Source: Rhyacichthys aspro (taxonomy: Eukaryota; Chordata; Actinopteri; Gobiiformes; Rhyacichthyidae). From it: a DNA stretch of 64,000 bases. The first letter of the stretch is position 1. The number at the start of each line of letters is the position of its first letter. Shown piece after piece: positions 35,778-48,100 of the stretch. A program made the translations under genes and the position numbers. The stretch lies in contig CM072161.1 of the NCBI GenBank assembly GCA_036850595.1, forward strand, positions 6,903,905 to 6,967,904, in the 5' to 3' direction. Under the pieces are notes generated by a model. The model was not told the origin of the DNA. It made no database searches and was given only the letters and a program-made list of their open reading frames with translations.

Positions 35778-37894
35778 GAATTCCATAATCAAACACGGAA
35801 ATCACATCTGCAGAGAATAACTAGCCTTCATTTGAGAGCACAGTAATCTATTAGATCTGAGTTTGAAGAATGGGGTTTTCTCTGTCATGAAAAGATAAAT
35901 ATATCACTTAGAGGGATAATTAGAGTTGACAACTTGATGTTTGGGACACTTCACTAGCAGATGCACGCCTGCGGTTGTCTCTAATTGTTTTCTAGGTTTT
36001 TCCTCAGGGCAGTCCGGCTACTGTTTTGCATCCTTCAAATGACTTCCACTGAGTTTGTAAAGTTCTTTTTTTTTTTTCTTCTTTCTCTTGCTTCCTCTCA
36101 TTAGAGCAGAAGATAATGAGATTCTTCCCTTGGGATGTTCTCACCCAGTGTGTTTTGAAAAGGCCAGAAAGACAGTAGACAGGATGCAAGACAGTGAGAA
36201 GGCAGTCATTAGGCTCGAGAGATTCAAGTTCACATTTTTATTTGTTTGGGACAGGATTTGTTATGAAGAATCCCACCAAACAGAGCAGAATATAGTTATT
36301 TTATACCGCATACTGTTCAGCTGATTGTTACTGAGATGTAAATATGCTGCCTATTTTACAAATGTTATTTAAAGAACTATGGACACATTCAGCTAACTTT
36401 TTATTGTTAAACAGCTGCGTTTACTTTTATATTATGATGGTGTAAGGTTTGATAGACTTAGAGATGTAGATATTGTAAATTAGAAAGTGGTAAAAAAATA
36501 GGAAAAGTTTGTTTCACTTTGCATGCAATTATGCCTACTATAAGTTTACCTTAAATTAACTGTAGGTACAATGTGACACAATATTTAAGTGCTCGTTTCA
36601 TTTATTTGTATTCTCTGTGCACTAACAACAAAAAATGCAGAGAAAACGTAGGTCTACATTAGGATTTTGTAATGTTTTCTAACAATTTCAATTCTTTTTG
36701 GTATGGATTTATTAAGCAGACTGTTGGAGTGTTGTTATTATGTGCTGAAGTAAAGGCTGATGTGCAGCATTTTGTATGCAATAATGTTTCACTGTCTTCA
36801 TCCATTTCCCCTTGTGGCAATTGTAGAAAAATGTAATGTTCCTGTCAGATTTCAGACAGCTATAATGACAGACTACTCAAATACCATCTTGAATATATTT
36901 TCAGTTGGGAGTAACTACAATCCGGTTCAGGAGGAAGTGAGGTAAAAAACAAGTATCTTCACATGGCAGACCGCCCTGTGGCCTGTGGGCAGCATCTGAA
37001 TGGACTCCCGCTGTTCCTAATCACCATGTGGTTAAGCAAGGTACTATTTACAACTCATCTGTTTGGCTTGAATAACCAGGACCCTTCACCTGACAATGCA
37101 TGCTAATTACAAACCTCTAGCAGGGACTAATTAGGGTCTGAATCAGTGTTTACACAGAGGCTATGTGAATTTAAATTGAAAAAAAAAAACCCAACATCCT
37201 CTGTTTAAGTCAGGTTTTTGCACTCACTTTGCCAAAGCTTTCCAGCTTTTCCTGAGGTGTATATTAAGTGTTAAAAGCTTTGAAGGTCGGCAGTAACTCT
37301 CACAGTGAACATGGCTGGCTCAAGGGTATTGTGTTAGCTTGGAGCTGGGAGCTGGGAAGCACAACTTGCCTTTTTTAAGTAATCCATATCTTGTATTCAG
37401 CATGTGTGGGTCAAATGAGACGTTGAGAGGTGAGATGTTGTGCTAAGAAGTGCTGCTGCCTCTGATGAGCAGGTCTGAAATAGAAGTGTGGCGTTTCTTG
37501 AACTAAACTAAGAATTTCAAGGGTGTTAGGTACAAATCTTGGTTATGCCGTCCATTTCATCTCTTCATTTTTCTGGACTGTGTTGCATAGATTACAGAGA
37601 CATATTTACATTTTAAACTGCTTACCTAGGTGGCTGTTATACCCCTTTCTACCACTAGATGCAGTCATGAGCTGCCGAGTTCCTATCAGTTCAACTTATA
37701 AGTTGTAACATCTAAGCTACCAAATATTAGACAAAAAAAAAAACATTTAAAGGCTGCAGTTTATAATGATTTATAACACTACAACTAATGAATTTTATAA
37801 AACAAATTAAGACCTCCGTAAAATAATTATCATGAAATATTAAACTGTCTTGAAATTGGTGTAAAGAAAAAAGTGCCCTCAGGAAAACTCTTAC

Positions 37895-38140
37895 TTCAAT
37901 TCAACTTTATTTATACCCAAGAAATTAATTTGTTAGGTCTCTTCAAACAAATAAAAAGCTAATTAATTACTTCAGACTTCCTCTTCCAGTCTGTACAGTC
38001 TTATGGCAGTACAAGGGAAGAAGGAGTTATTGTGACGTTCCGCTTCAGACATCCGTCCCATTCTGCTCTCTGTTCAAAAGCCCACTGCAGGTGATGATCC
38101 ATGTTGTTCAACCAGAGTCTCCAAGCTAATACCTTCATTT
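37895..38140 (+). repeat. Dispersed repeat, copy 2 of 2
   Basis: This is the partner of the copy at 19,561-19,790, with the same ordered islands. Here the first island reads TTCAATTCAACTTTATTTAT, an opening often seen in teleost interspersed repeats. It lies in the same orientation as copy 1, 18 kb away. The family is not identified. Confidence 0.5.
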
Positions 38141-41100
38141 GCTCCTTACTGGATAATAACATCGTGCAAAACTGCCATCCGAAGTGACGTGACAGCTTTT
38201 CATATTTATAAACTCAGCCTTGTTTGCACTCTCTTAGAACGTCAGGCTAATTTGTTCCAGGGGAAAGCCGTATAAAATATTTGCGGTCTTTAGGCAACGT
38301 TAAACTTTTCCACCATTTAACCATCTTGTCACATTTACAATCCAAATGCTTTTCTGCGAGTGCTGGATTACATGTGTGTGTGTGTCCCGGACAGCCGAAG
38401 GGATTATCCTGTAGTCTGTCTCCCTCGCCATATGTTTCTCCAGCAAGCCCCCAGCTCAGTCACTCACGGAGCAGACCACACACTGCACAGGCTTAGATAA
38501 TAAGAAATCACACACATTACTGTATATGTCTGTTATTAGTCCTTATGCACACACACACACTCACACATACGGGTCTGCCCTTGGGATTTGTGCTTCACAG
38601 ACTTCGGTCCATGCCAAAATACCAGCTTTATATAGCATGTCAGCGAACCAATGACCCACATTAGACACGGCCTGAAACCACATACTCTGCCTACATGCAT
38701 GAAGATTTACGGCACATCTTTCAGCAGCCTGTTATTACTAAATGGACATTTTCCACTCTCAGAGAGGATATAAAAATACAGCCGTTATTATGTGTATGTA
38801 TGTCTTTATGCATTACGCAGAGTGTGACCGTGACAAAAAACTCCTTTTAGCACATCACCTTGTCACATTCCAACATCATCCAGCAGGTCTTCATACTCTC
38901 ACAATCACTCAAGCCATTCTTTTTAATTCAGCTGTAGATTGAGAAGAGAATAAAACTGTATTGATCTACAAGAAAATGTGATTAGTGATTGCCACTGTGA
39001 ATGATTTTAAGTGTTAATAGACGGACAAGAATTAGTATATAGTATAGTTAAATGACTTTTTCCGATGTAATGACGGTAGGTGTGCTCGAATGGATCACGG
39101 CGTGTGCAACAGTGTCTCCCTTCACACTGACTGGCAGCAGTGGTTAACCGTGGTTCTGCATGCTAAAGTGGTCATTATTCAATTAACTGGAAATCAATAA
39201 CACCCATATGTGCGATCGGTCTGAGTATTACCGTGTCAGTCATGCACAAGCAGCTGATGGGCTTCAACTCACTAGGCCAGCACACATTTACACATTTATT
39301 GGAAGACCGGCCCTCAGATCGATGTGGTCATCAAGTACAGAAAAGACACAGGAGTTAGTCGATAGTTCAGCAATCACGCAGAGACGGAGCGTACTGTACC
39401 TGGATCTGAGAACTTTCCTCATTTAGATTTATTTGTGTGGAGCTAACAACATGTGGGATAGAAAAAAAAATCTAAACATATTTCTTTAAAAAAAATTACA
39501 ACATATCCTCTTTAAGGGAAAACATTGTCAATCATCTAATAATTATCAGAAAAAATGCAAAAATGAATCTAAAGTTTGTGAAATGTCCATTTTTAATCAT
39601 TTTAGGTGGTAAAGAAATTAGCTGCTTTCTCATGAAAATAATCAAGCTTCAGACAAATGTTGCTCAGATGTGAACATATTCGAATTGAAATGTAGTATAA
39701 AATGAATGTCTGACTCATGAATATCATCTCTTCATATTTTTGGTCCATGAAGTGTGCTTTTTGGGAAAGTGTCACTTTTTTAAGTCTGGAAATGGAAAAT
39801 ACCCAGACCACACCTAAACCCCAAACCAGTGGAGTCATTTTAAGGCTTGATTGGACCAATACAACAGACTGAACAGAATCACAAAACATCAGGTCCCCTA
39901 CAGAGGACAGAATGAATTGCCAGATCTCAGTACGATATTACAAAGTAACCAGCAATAAAATATTATAAAAAATATGAAAACACAGCTTGGGTCTGTCAGC
40001 AGTTTTCGACCAAATTAAAAACACACTTTGCAAGATAACCAGTTTGTTACTAATCCTGAGCCTCTCTTATAATTTCTCTCCAGTAATTCTCATCATCACC
40101 GAGCCAGTGTCCAGCCTGGGTTTACTGTGGTTGCTAATTTAACTGTAATTTTTCTGTATTTCTTATCTTCTGCCTTAGAAACACTCAAACACACTCAAAC
40201 ACTCATGTAAACATGGAGTAAAATGTTGAAATACAGACATAGAGCTGGATGCATTTACCTTCACACTGTTCGAAAGGGATTTCTCTTGTGTAAGGATTAC
40301 TATTACAAATAATGCAATCCATTAAAATGTATTCGGATAGGAGAAGTGGGATATTGGTCATTGTGATATGACTGCGACGTCAAAGGTTTTGTTCCTGTAC
40401 AAGCCTCTAAATGATTTAGCCCCTATTCAGCGGCCCTTCTGTCTACATAATGGCTTCATTTTACCTTTCTGTGTATGCATCACATCAGCCAAAAAGTCAC
40501 AAACATCCATCTCCACTGTCAGCGGGCAAATTAACATGGAAATTGGTGTGTTGCATTTTGGAACGAGGGAACAGGGCTTTTTAAGTGGAGCCCTCCCCTC
40601 CCTTTCACCTCTCCTCTTCTGCCTGTGTCTCCTCTGGCCTCAGACCCTCTTCCTCCAGCCCCGGTGGGCGTTTCAGCCCTGACACCGGCCTAATGAATGA
40701 GCTCTGTGATTTATAACTGAGGCACAGAGGAAAGAAAAGAGCTTCGGAGGGATATAGAGACGAGCGGAGGGGGGCACGGAAAGGGTAAGGGGTGTGGGGT
40801 CATGTTGTAGAAGGTCACTCACGTAAATCTGCACATCATCTCATCTGCCGCCCTCTGCTCGTGTTTGTGCTTCAATTCATCGCGTCCACTGGAGGTGAAG
40901 GTCCAACCTGCAGATGTGGGAGAGTACAGGAGAATGAAAGATATACTAAGGACAGAATCTGTTTATGCACAAATACATACAGACTCCTCATTCATGATCT
41001 GTGCATAAAAGAAACACACTCATTTTATTTACACGTTATAAGAGTAAGAATGCATCTGGGGAAGTGACACCAGGCTGTGATGTGGTCAAAATCTGTTTTT

Positions 41101-41181
41101 ATGTGTGATGTTCAAGTTTAAGAAAAAGTTGAAGTCAAGACCACACTATTGAGAGGCTATTGAGACCAAGTCAAGACCAGA

Positions 41182-42004
41182 ACCAAGTCCAGACTCATGG
41201 AGGTTAGTGTTTGGTGAAGGAGGCAGAGTTAGTCCAGTCTTAGACCAAGTCCAGACTCATGGAGGTTAGTGTTTGGTGAAGGAGGCAGAGTTAGTCCAGT
41301 CTTAGACCAAGTCCAGACTCATGGAGGTTAGTGTTTGGTGAAGGAGGCAGAGTTAGTCCAGTCTTAGACCAAGTCCAGACTCATGGAGGTTAGTGTTTGG
41401 TGAAGGAGGCAGAGTTAGTCCAGTCTTAGACCAAGTCCAGACTCATGGAGGTTAGTGTTTGGTGAAGGAGACAGAGTTAGTCCAGTCTTAGACCAAGTCC
41501 AGACTCATGGAGGTTAGTGTTTGGTGAAGGAGACAGAGTTAGTCCAGTCTTAGACCAAGTCCAGACTCATGGAGGTTAGTGTTTGGTGAAGGAGGCAGAG
41601 TTAGTCCAGTCTTAGACCAAGTCCAGACTCATGGAGGTTAGTGTTTGGTGAAGGAGGCAGAGTTAGTCCAGTCTTAGACCAAGTCCAGACTCATGGAGGT
41701 TAGTGTTTGGTGAAGGAGGCAGAGTTAGTCCAGTCTTAGACCAAGTCCAGACTCATGGAGGTTAGTGTTTGGTGAAGGAGGCAGAGTTAGTCCAGTCTTA
41801 GACCAAGTCCAGACTCATGGAGGTTAGTGTTTGGTGAAGGAGGCAGAGTTAGTCCAGTCTTAGACCAAGTCCAGACTCATGGAGGTTAGTGTTTGGTGAA
41901 GGAGGCAGAGTTAGTCCAGTCTTAGACCAAGTCCAGACTCATGGAGGTTAGTGTTTGGTGAAGGAGGCAGAGTTAGTCCAGTCTTAGACCAAGTCCAGAC
42001 TCAT
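41182..42004. repeat. Minisatellite, 62-bp unit, 13.3 copies
   Basis: A tandem array with an exact 62-bp period. The landmark AGGCAGAG recurs from 41,221 to 41,965 at every 62 bp, giving 13 full units plus 17 bp of a fourteenth. Units are essentially identical. The only internal difference I see is G to A in that landmark in two neighbouring units (41,469 and 41,531). Each unit carries AGTCCAGTCT and AGTCCAGACT, hinting at an older, shorter repeat, and the left flank has looser AGACCAAGTCAAGACCAG copies. It is neither coding nor a CRISPR array. Confidence 0.98.
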
Positions 42005-44284
42005 AACACATAGAGACACACATGCTTGACAACCGTTCACGTCTCCCGTTTCGCAAAACTGTCTTGTGATGCAGTCCGTGCCCATGCACCCACATAAAGT
42101 ACCTTTTCTTGCCAAATATGATTATTGTGACGTGCAAAATCTATAATGATACAATACACAAGAAAAAAATAACATGAACTGACCTGTGAGTTAGTCAAGG
42201 TAAGAACCAAAGTTTTGTTGGAAGGGGACTTAGAGAGGGCTTTGACTGAGAAGTGTACAACTGCTGCACTCCTCAATGGTGTATTCAGTGCACTGATAAG
42301 CAGGCCTTTCAGAAAATAAATTGGTGCTCTTGAAGAGCGCTGGCACTTCTGGTTCAAAATCAATTAAATGAAGAGAAGGATGATTAGATACTAGTCACGC
42401 AGTGGACAGTTATATCCATTCAGAGAAGTCAACTGAACTTTTGTCAGGCATTTCTGGTTGTCTGGGATGATTATTTATTATTTAAAAAACATTACATTTG
42501 ATCGTCACATGCACACATTGACATGTTGGGAGTGTATATGTCTCTGACCTTACTCTGTATCTGAAGTTTAGAGCAGAACAAACAAACGTAATTTAAAAGT
42601 GTTTTGTGATTGCTGTCAGTTTCATCTCTCTCTTCACACATCTACACCATGTACTTCTGACATAAATAGCCTATACACCTGCACTGAATTTTTCGCCTGA
42701 TGATTTTCAATATGTTCAGTGCTGCCACCTCCAGCTATAGACCAGAGCGGGTCTGTGTGCAGCAGCATCTTATCAGAGCCCTTTCAGCTGATCACAGTGA
42801 AAACCTGTACCCCGGGCTAGTCGTGTGTGTGAGACCCAGTTAGTACTTTAGTGAATGCCAAGACACGGCCAGCGTCTGTGGAGCACTGGAGGGTAATGCA
42901 CGGCTTGTCTAAGGTGGACAGCAGGAGGGAGTGCATGTTGTGCTCCCAGACTACAGAGCTGGGCAATTTTATGCTCCTCGGTGCGTGCAGCACTCACCCA
43001 AGTGCAGTGCACTGTGAAGTTGGAGGAAGAATAAAGCATTAGTTGAGAAAGAAGCAAACACAACTGAAGCCACACTTTTCTCTTTAGGGGTTAGCTGGAA
43101 AGGGAAGTGTGTATCCTGAAAGTTTGAGGTGTTTTAGAGGTAATCTTAGGCCTGTGTATGTATATGCAGCAACAACTGTTAACTTTGGAGTCAATGATAG
43201 GAGAAGCACTTTGAAAATAACATTTAATAAAATGTAGTGCTCTATTACCCAGTCTTTTCATCCACGGTCACATTCAAGGTTCTCACACATTATTTGTGCA
43301 TAGAAATAAATGTTTGGTACAGTCTAATTTACCTGATCTCAAAAACTGAGGAAACAAGGTCCTTTCAAGATGTGTCAACAAAGCTTGAATCTGTCTAGTC
43401 TTAAACATGTCTCAAAAGCACTGAGTTGGTGTCTCAAAAACGAATAAATAACAGTGCAGTTCTCTTACATTTTTTAAAGAAAGTGGTATTGTGGATGCAC
43501 TCTGCAGGTTGAGGACAGGGACGCTGTAGGAGACTATAAAATGTTAGTGCCTGCGGTAGATAACAAAGTAGCTTCTGACTTTACTAGAAAACTTTTTCTC
43601 CTTGCCGAAAGCCATCTTTGTTTCCTGGTTGGTGATATAGATTCTCTGAAGAAGCTTCAGCTGTCTTTGTTGTCCAGGCCCATCAAGTGTCTAAATCAAT
43701 CTCTAAAACCCAGTAGTCTTCCTTTTCCTTTACATTTTTAATTCCAAAGACATCTAAATAGAGCCAGCTCCAATATAAGTAAATATTTATATTGTTTTTG
43801 CAGATATAATGTACCTTAACATTTTATCTACTTCCTGTAATTTTTGTACTTATATATGCTGCAGTAATTATGGACATTTTAGCTCTATCCAGGCCAGTCA
43901 TTGCACAACATAACTCACACTTATCACCTTTAATGGTATTGCAATTATAAAAAACAAGAGAATGCAACGAGATTCATTCAAATCTAACTAGAGCCTCAAC
44001 CTCATTTAAAAAATAAACAACAAATCAACATAAATCACAGCTTCTGTAGTGCAATAGGAATCAGGTGGGAGTCTCTCTGGTGATAACAGGCTCCTTGACC
44101 TGGAACTGGCACTGATGCTCTCTCACACAACCCTCCAAGTCTCCCAGTGTTCATCTGCAGAAGAAGAGCACTATTTCCCAAACAAATGTACGAGCAGTGT
44201 TTTGAACTGCATCCAACTGTAGCTACTCTTGAACCTTTCACACAATTTCCATGAATAACATTTCTCAGAAAGGGGAAGAATAGA

Positions 44285-45187
44285 CTTTGTTCAGCAAATG
44301 TAGTTTATTTTTTTACTTTTACAAAACAACAAGAGTACAAAAGTCAGTCCACAGACATTTTTTTGTTGGTTTTGGAAGGAGTATATGTAAATTTTTATCG
44401 CACGACTGCAGCAAACAGCCTCTCACGCAAACAATGGGAGGGTACGTACGAGATGGAAGCGGGGAGTACGGAGGGGTAGGAAGAGGTTTACAATCAAACT
44501 TTTATAAAGCCTGTCATGTCTGCTGGCACACTGGAACATTTGGCTGCAGAGACCCAAGGAGACATAGAAAAGTATGACATTCTTAGCGGACCGCGTGGGT
44601 GCAGGGGTCCCAGTGGGGAAGCGCTCGGGCCGAGGCATCCATCCCGGAGCGAGAACCTGCTCGTTTTGGCATATCTGACCGCCCCTCTCATCCCGCAAAC
44701 ACACTTTGTGCTTCATATTTTTCTGTTGTTTTGCCATGACAACAAGAGAGTGCAACAGTAGTTAATGCTTTTCCAAAAAAGTATACATTTTGACAAAAAG
44801 TTGGCACATTCAAGAAGACATGAGCTTTTTTTTTTTTTTTTTAATATAACAGACTTTTTTTTTTTTACATTTGTTTTTTTGTAATCCTCATAAATACAAT
44901 ATACGTCTCTTTCCCTGTATCCAGAGCCCACAAAAGAACAGTACAGACACAGGTATTTACAAAATAAGGGAGAGGAGTGAGCTCGGGAGCTCATAAATAA
45001 TCATAGTAATACTAAAAACAACAAGTCCTTTTGGAGTGTCTTTCACAGCCATGACACAGTCTGAATCCCCAAATACTGGGAACACTTCTTCGCAGCTTTT
45101 TGTCCTGTTTAGCTTCTTGTGTCCACTCGGAGGAAGATGGAGGATGATGCAGGCTTTAGAGGTCCACTGGCAGACACGCCTTTGTCC
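44285..45187 (-). other. robo3: robo3 3' untranslated region
   Basis: Between the robo3 stop codon (45,188-45,190) and the AATAAA at 44,304-44,309 (minus strand) lie about 880 bases. They hold no continuation of the reading frame and include long A-rich runs on the transcript strand at about 44,829-44,871. The several ORFs over this stretch, on both strands, overlap each other and resemble no protein. The 3' end is inferred from the signal alone. Confidence 0.65.
44304..44309 (-). terminator. robo3: robo3 polyadenylation signal AATAAA
   Basis: TTTATT on the plus strand reads AATAAA on the robo3 strand, about 880 bases after the stop codon. It is the most plausible canonical signal after that stop. 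Other A-rich signals could be used. Confidence 0.65.
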
Positions 45188-45199
45188 TTATCTCATTTC
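45188..45199 (-). CDS. robo3: robo3 last coding exon (4 codons)
   Basis: After a 2.0-kb intron, the acceptor tttcag at 45,200 opens GAA ATG AGA TAA, giving the C-terminus KHTEEMR. The phase (0) fits the 47,222 donor. Mammalian ROBO3 likewise ends in a short acidic-basic tail. Such a tiny coding piece rests on the splice site and phase alone. Confidence 0.65.
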   Translation of the reverse strand, partial: EMR

Positions 45200-48100
45200 C
45201 TGAAACAACAACACAAAACTCCATTAAAGCATTGTTTTGTTTACTGTTTTATTGCCCGAGCCTCAGCACACACTCTTTATTCATTTAGTGATCTCTAGGA
45301 ACTAAACACGCTGCTATTATTGAATCAATAACTCTTCTCCTTTTCCCTCCATCAGGGATTTCAACTGCTCAAAGTCAAGAAGTCAACCACCTAAGTTTGA
45401 TTCAAACACAAGTAAATGGTTATTGATCTGTGTAAGTAGGAACCAGGGCTTGTTTAATACAGTATGTGAATGTATGCTTTGCTGAGATTGTATCTTTGAC
45501 ACAAAACATGCTTATTTAATTAAAAGACTAGGTTTTCATTGGAGTATTACTGTTAAAGAACCCCTGATTTCCCAGAGAGTAAGAAGGCACGTGTTTTTTC
45601 AGGTCCCCAGCACCATTTGAACAAATCGCATTTTAACTCCTTCAAATTCCTTCCTCAGAGCAGATGTCACAACGAGATAGTCCTCCACCCCCAGGTTCTA
45701 TAGGCTGCCTGGGTCAAAGGTCAGCAGATAGCAGTCAGCGCCACCGCAGGAAGAAGCGGTAACCCAATCCAGACTTCCTGGATTCTTACACCCTAACTTT
45801 ACAGGCCGAGGATGTTGCGCTTTCATGTCCCAAAGCAAGGCGTGAAAAGGCCAGTAAGGGTCAGTTAGGGGCAGTTTGGGAGCCGCTGAGGTGTTTCTCA
45901 CTGCTCCACAGGGGAGTAGGGGGCAACCTGAGGAGCATGAGATACAAGGGGAGTCTGTGCCAGCGTGTAAAGAGCGAGAAAAAAGGGCAATTGTGCGCGA
46001 GCGTGTCTTTTTTACTAGTCGCATGGCCACATTCCTGCGTCGGATGGGCTGGGGTCACTGTGGAATGACCTGTGACATGGCCATTCTTTCTTGTTCCTAA
46101 TAAAAAGGCAACTTTAATGTGACCCTTTAAACTTTAACAACCACTGTCTTGACTGGAAACTTCAAAAGATGCTCTGTTATGTGTTTCTGTCATCAGGTTT
46201 TCATTGAATACTTTCCATAAAAAGCACTTTCTAAAGCCCCTTTCACATTACTTTTTTGTTTTGGAAAATTTCATCCTTTTTATGCTTCAGCTTTGGTGAA
46301 CCATTAAAGGACAGGTAGCAACAGAGGTGTGACAGAACCAAAGAGATGCCCGTGTAACGGCCTTGATTGGCTTTAGGGAAAAGCTATGATATTTATGTTG
46401 CATGGCAGCACAGGGATGTGATGTGTTCATCCAAATTAACCTTGTGTCGTCAAATTTAGATTTGTACAAACTGTTAACATGGTTTATTCCTCATGCCTCT
46501 ATCGTCTGTGTATATTATTCAGCAGATGCCAGTTTGCAGTAGATAGCTCTCTCTGCACTGCCTTTAATCTGGACACAGCTCATTAGTGGGCTGGATTACT
46601 GCAAATAAGTTTACATTTCTACCTTTTTAACCCTTCTAAAACCTCTCTGCTCTTTACCTCTCAGACTACGTGCACACCTACACTCAGGGACATGCCAGAT
46701 AACGTTGCCTCAGTCGCGAGAGATCCCGCAGAGCTTTCCGTTCAGCTGGCACAGCTTGCTCTGCCATAAAAGACACCGTCTCGTCACCAGGGAGCCTGCG
46801 GGGGGTACATTTAAAGAAGCACTCCCACAGTGCGGCGCGCTCTCTGAAGTGCACTGCAGAAAGAGTGGTGGGCGCCCACCATGGTTAACAATGTTTGTTA
46901 CTGTAAAACCTCTCCTGAGTCGACCGTAATGCTCGAACTGTACGTACGAGCCCTCCAGAGTGTTGTCTGCGGTTACAAGAGAGCAGAGAAGCTCTTTCCA
47001 ACATTATGTGTGCTTTACGGAGCGCAAGATATGATATGCAGATAAAACGTAACCGCATGAACCTCTTTACGGCAGGAATAGTTTTGTTCCCATGCTCATA
47101 AATATTGTAAAGCATCAATTATTCAACCCATTTAAAGTGAACAGGGAGCAGTTTTCTCTGTGTATAGCTACTGAATAATAAAACGATTAGTATCAAACAG
47201 CTAATAGGGGCTCCATCTCACCTCAGTGTGTTTCCTGTTGGAGCTGAGCCCTCGGGAGCCTGTGGAGCCTCTGGATGAAGAGCTTCCAGTGGTCGAGCAG
47301 TTACTGGACATTTGATTCCGAGAAAGGTAGCCGCTTTTACTGCCATACGGTATTATCTCATCAGCTGGGGAAGAACAGATCAAAAGAACATAAGGTTAAC
47401 TGTGAAGGACCACTGTGCTCAAGGTAACGGGTAAATAGAAGCATCTCTGACTGAACAAAACGTTATGTCCTGTCTCTATGGCCTTATGTTCCCACTGATG
47501 TACAATGATGTCTTTATATTCCACTCTCATTTATGCTTGGACTGAACTTACTGTCGCCCTGTCTCTGTCCTGAGCCTTTCCTTTTGTGGCTGCCACTGTG
47601 TTCACTTCTCTCCAGGGATGAGAGCGCTCCGTTTCCCATAGATGAGGTCTCCATGCATCCTGGGGGTCCTTGCAACCTGTCCTCTTCTGGGGGTGGCTCG
47701 GGAGGAGGGGGCAGATCTGAAAAGAAGACACATTTAAGTTAGAAAAGAGCAGTATGTATGAAGAGATGAAGAGAATGATGATGTGTGTGGCCTTGTATTC
47801 ATGTTAAATAGAAAGCACTTGGACATTGTGTTTTTCATTTGGAGGTTAGTGAATTCAATAGTGGCCATATTTGCTCTGTCTCTTGATTAACCATCTGTGT
47901 AAACATGATTTAGTTAACATTTGGTGTTGGCAGTAATGATTACAAGTTTAATTCATGTGAATATTTGAAAGGCTTTTCATCACACCTTTTGTGGCAGAGC
48001 TGTAGATCTGAGGTCACAGATGGTGCTGCAGAATTACGGTGTGGATTAACATGAAGTGTTTATTTATTTAGTCACTGGCAAAGAGCAATGTAGCACAGTG

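Larger units (their letters stand above)
35778..44284. other. robo4 3' UTR and spacer between converging robo4 and robo3
   Basis: The robo4 3' UTR begins here, but I see no canonical AATAAA or ATTAAA on the plus strand in the first kilobase, so its end is not set. Beyond it lie AT-rich DNA, the second copy of a dispersed repeat (37,895-38,140), a short CA run near 38,550, and the 62-bp minisatellite (41,182-42,004). No further coding exon is supported. Confidence 0.6.

Noticed and set aside
41182..42004. Possible CRISPR array or coding tandem repeat
   Set aside because: The 62-bp units abut with no unique spacers, and 62 is not a multiple of 3. In a vertebrate genome this is a minisatellite.
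44287..44761. Several overlapping ORFs on both strands in the robo3 3' UTR
   Set aside because: They lie after the robo3 stop and before its AATAAA, match nothing, and overlap in different frames.
45698..46100. Overlapping ORFs on both strands in the last robo3 intron
   Set aside because: They overlap each other in several frames, lack domains and do not fit the robo3 phase at the flanking exons.
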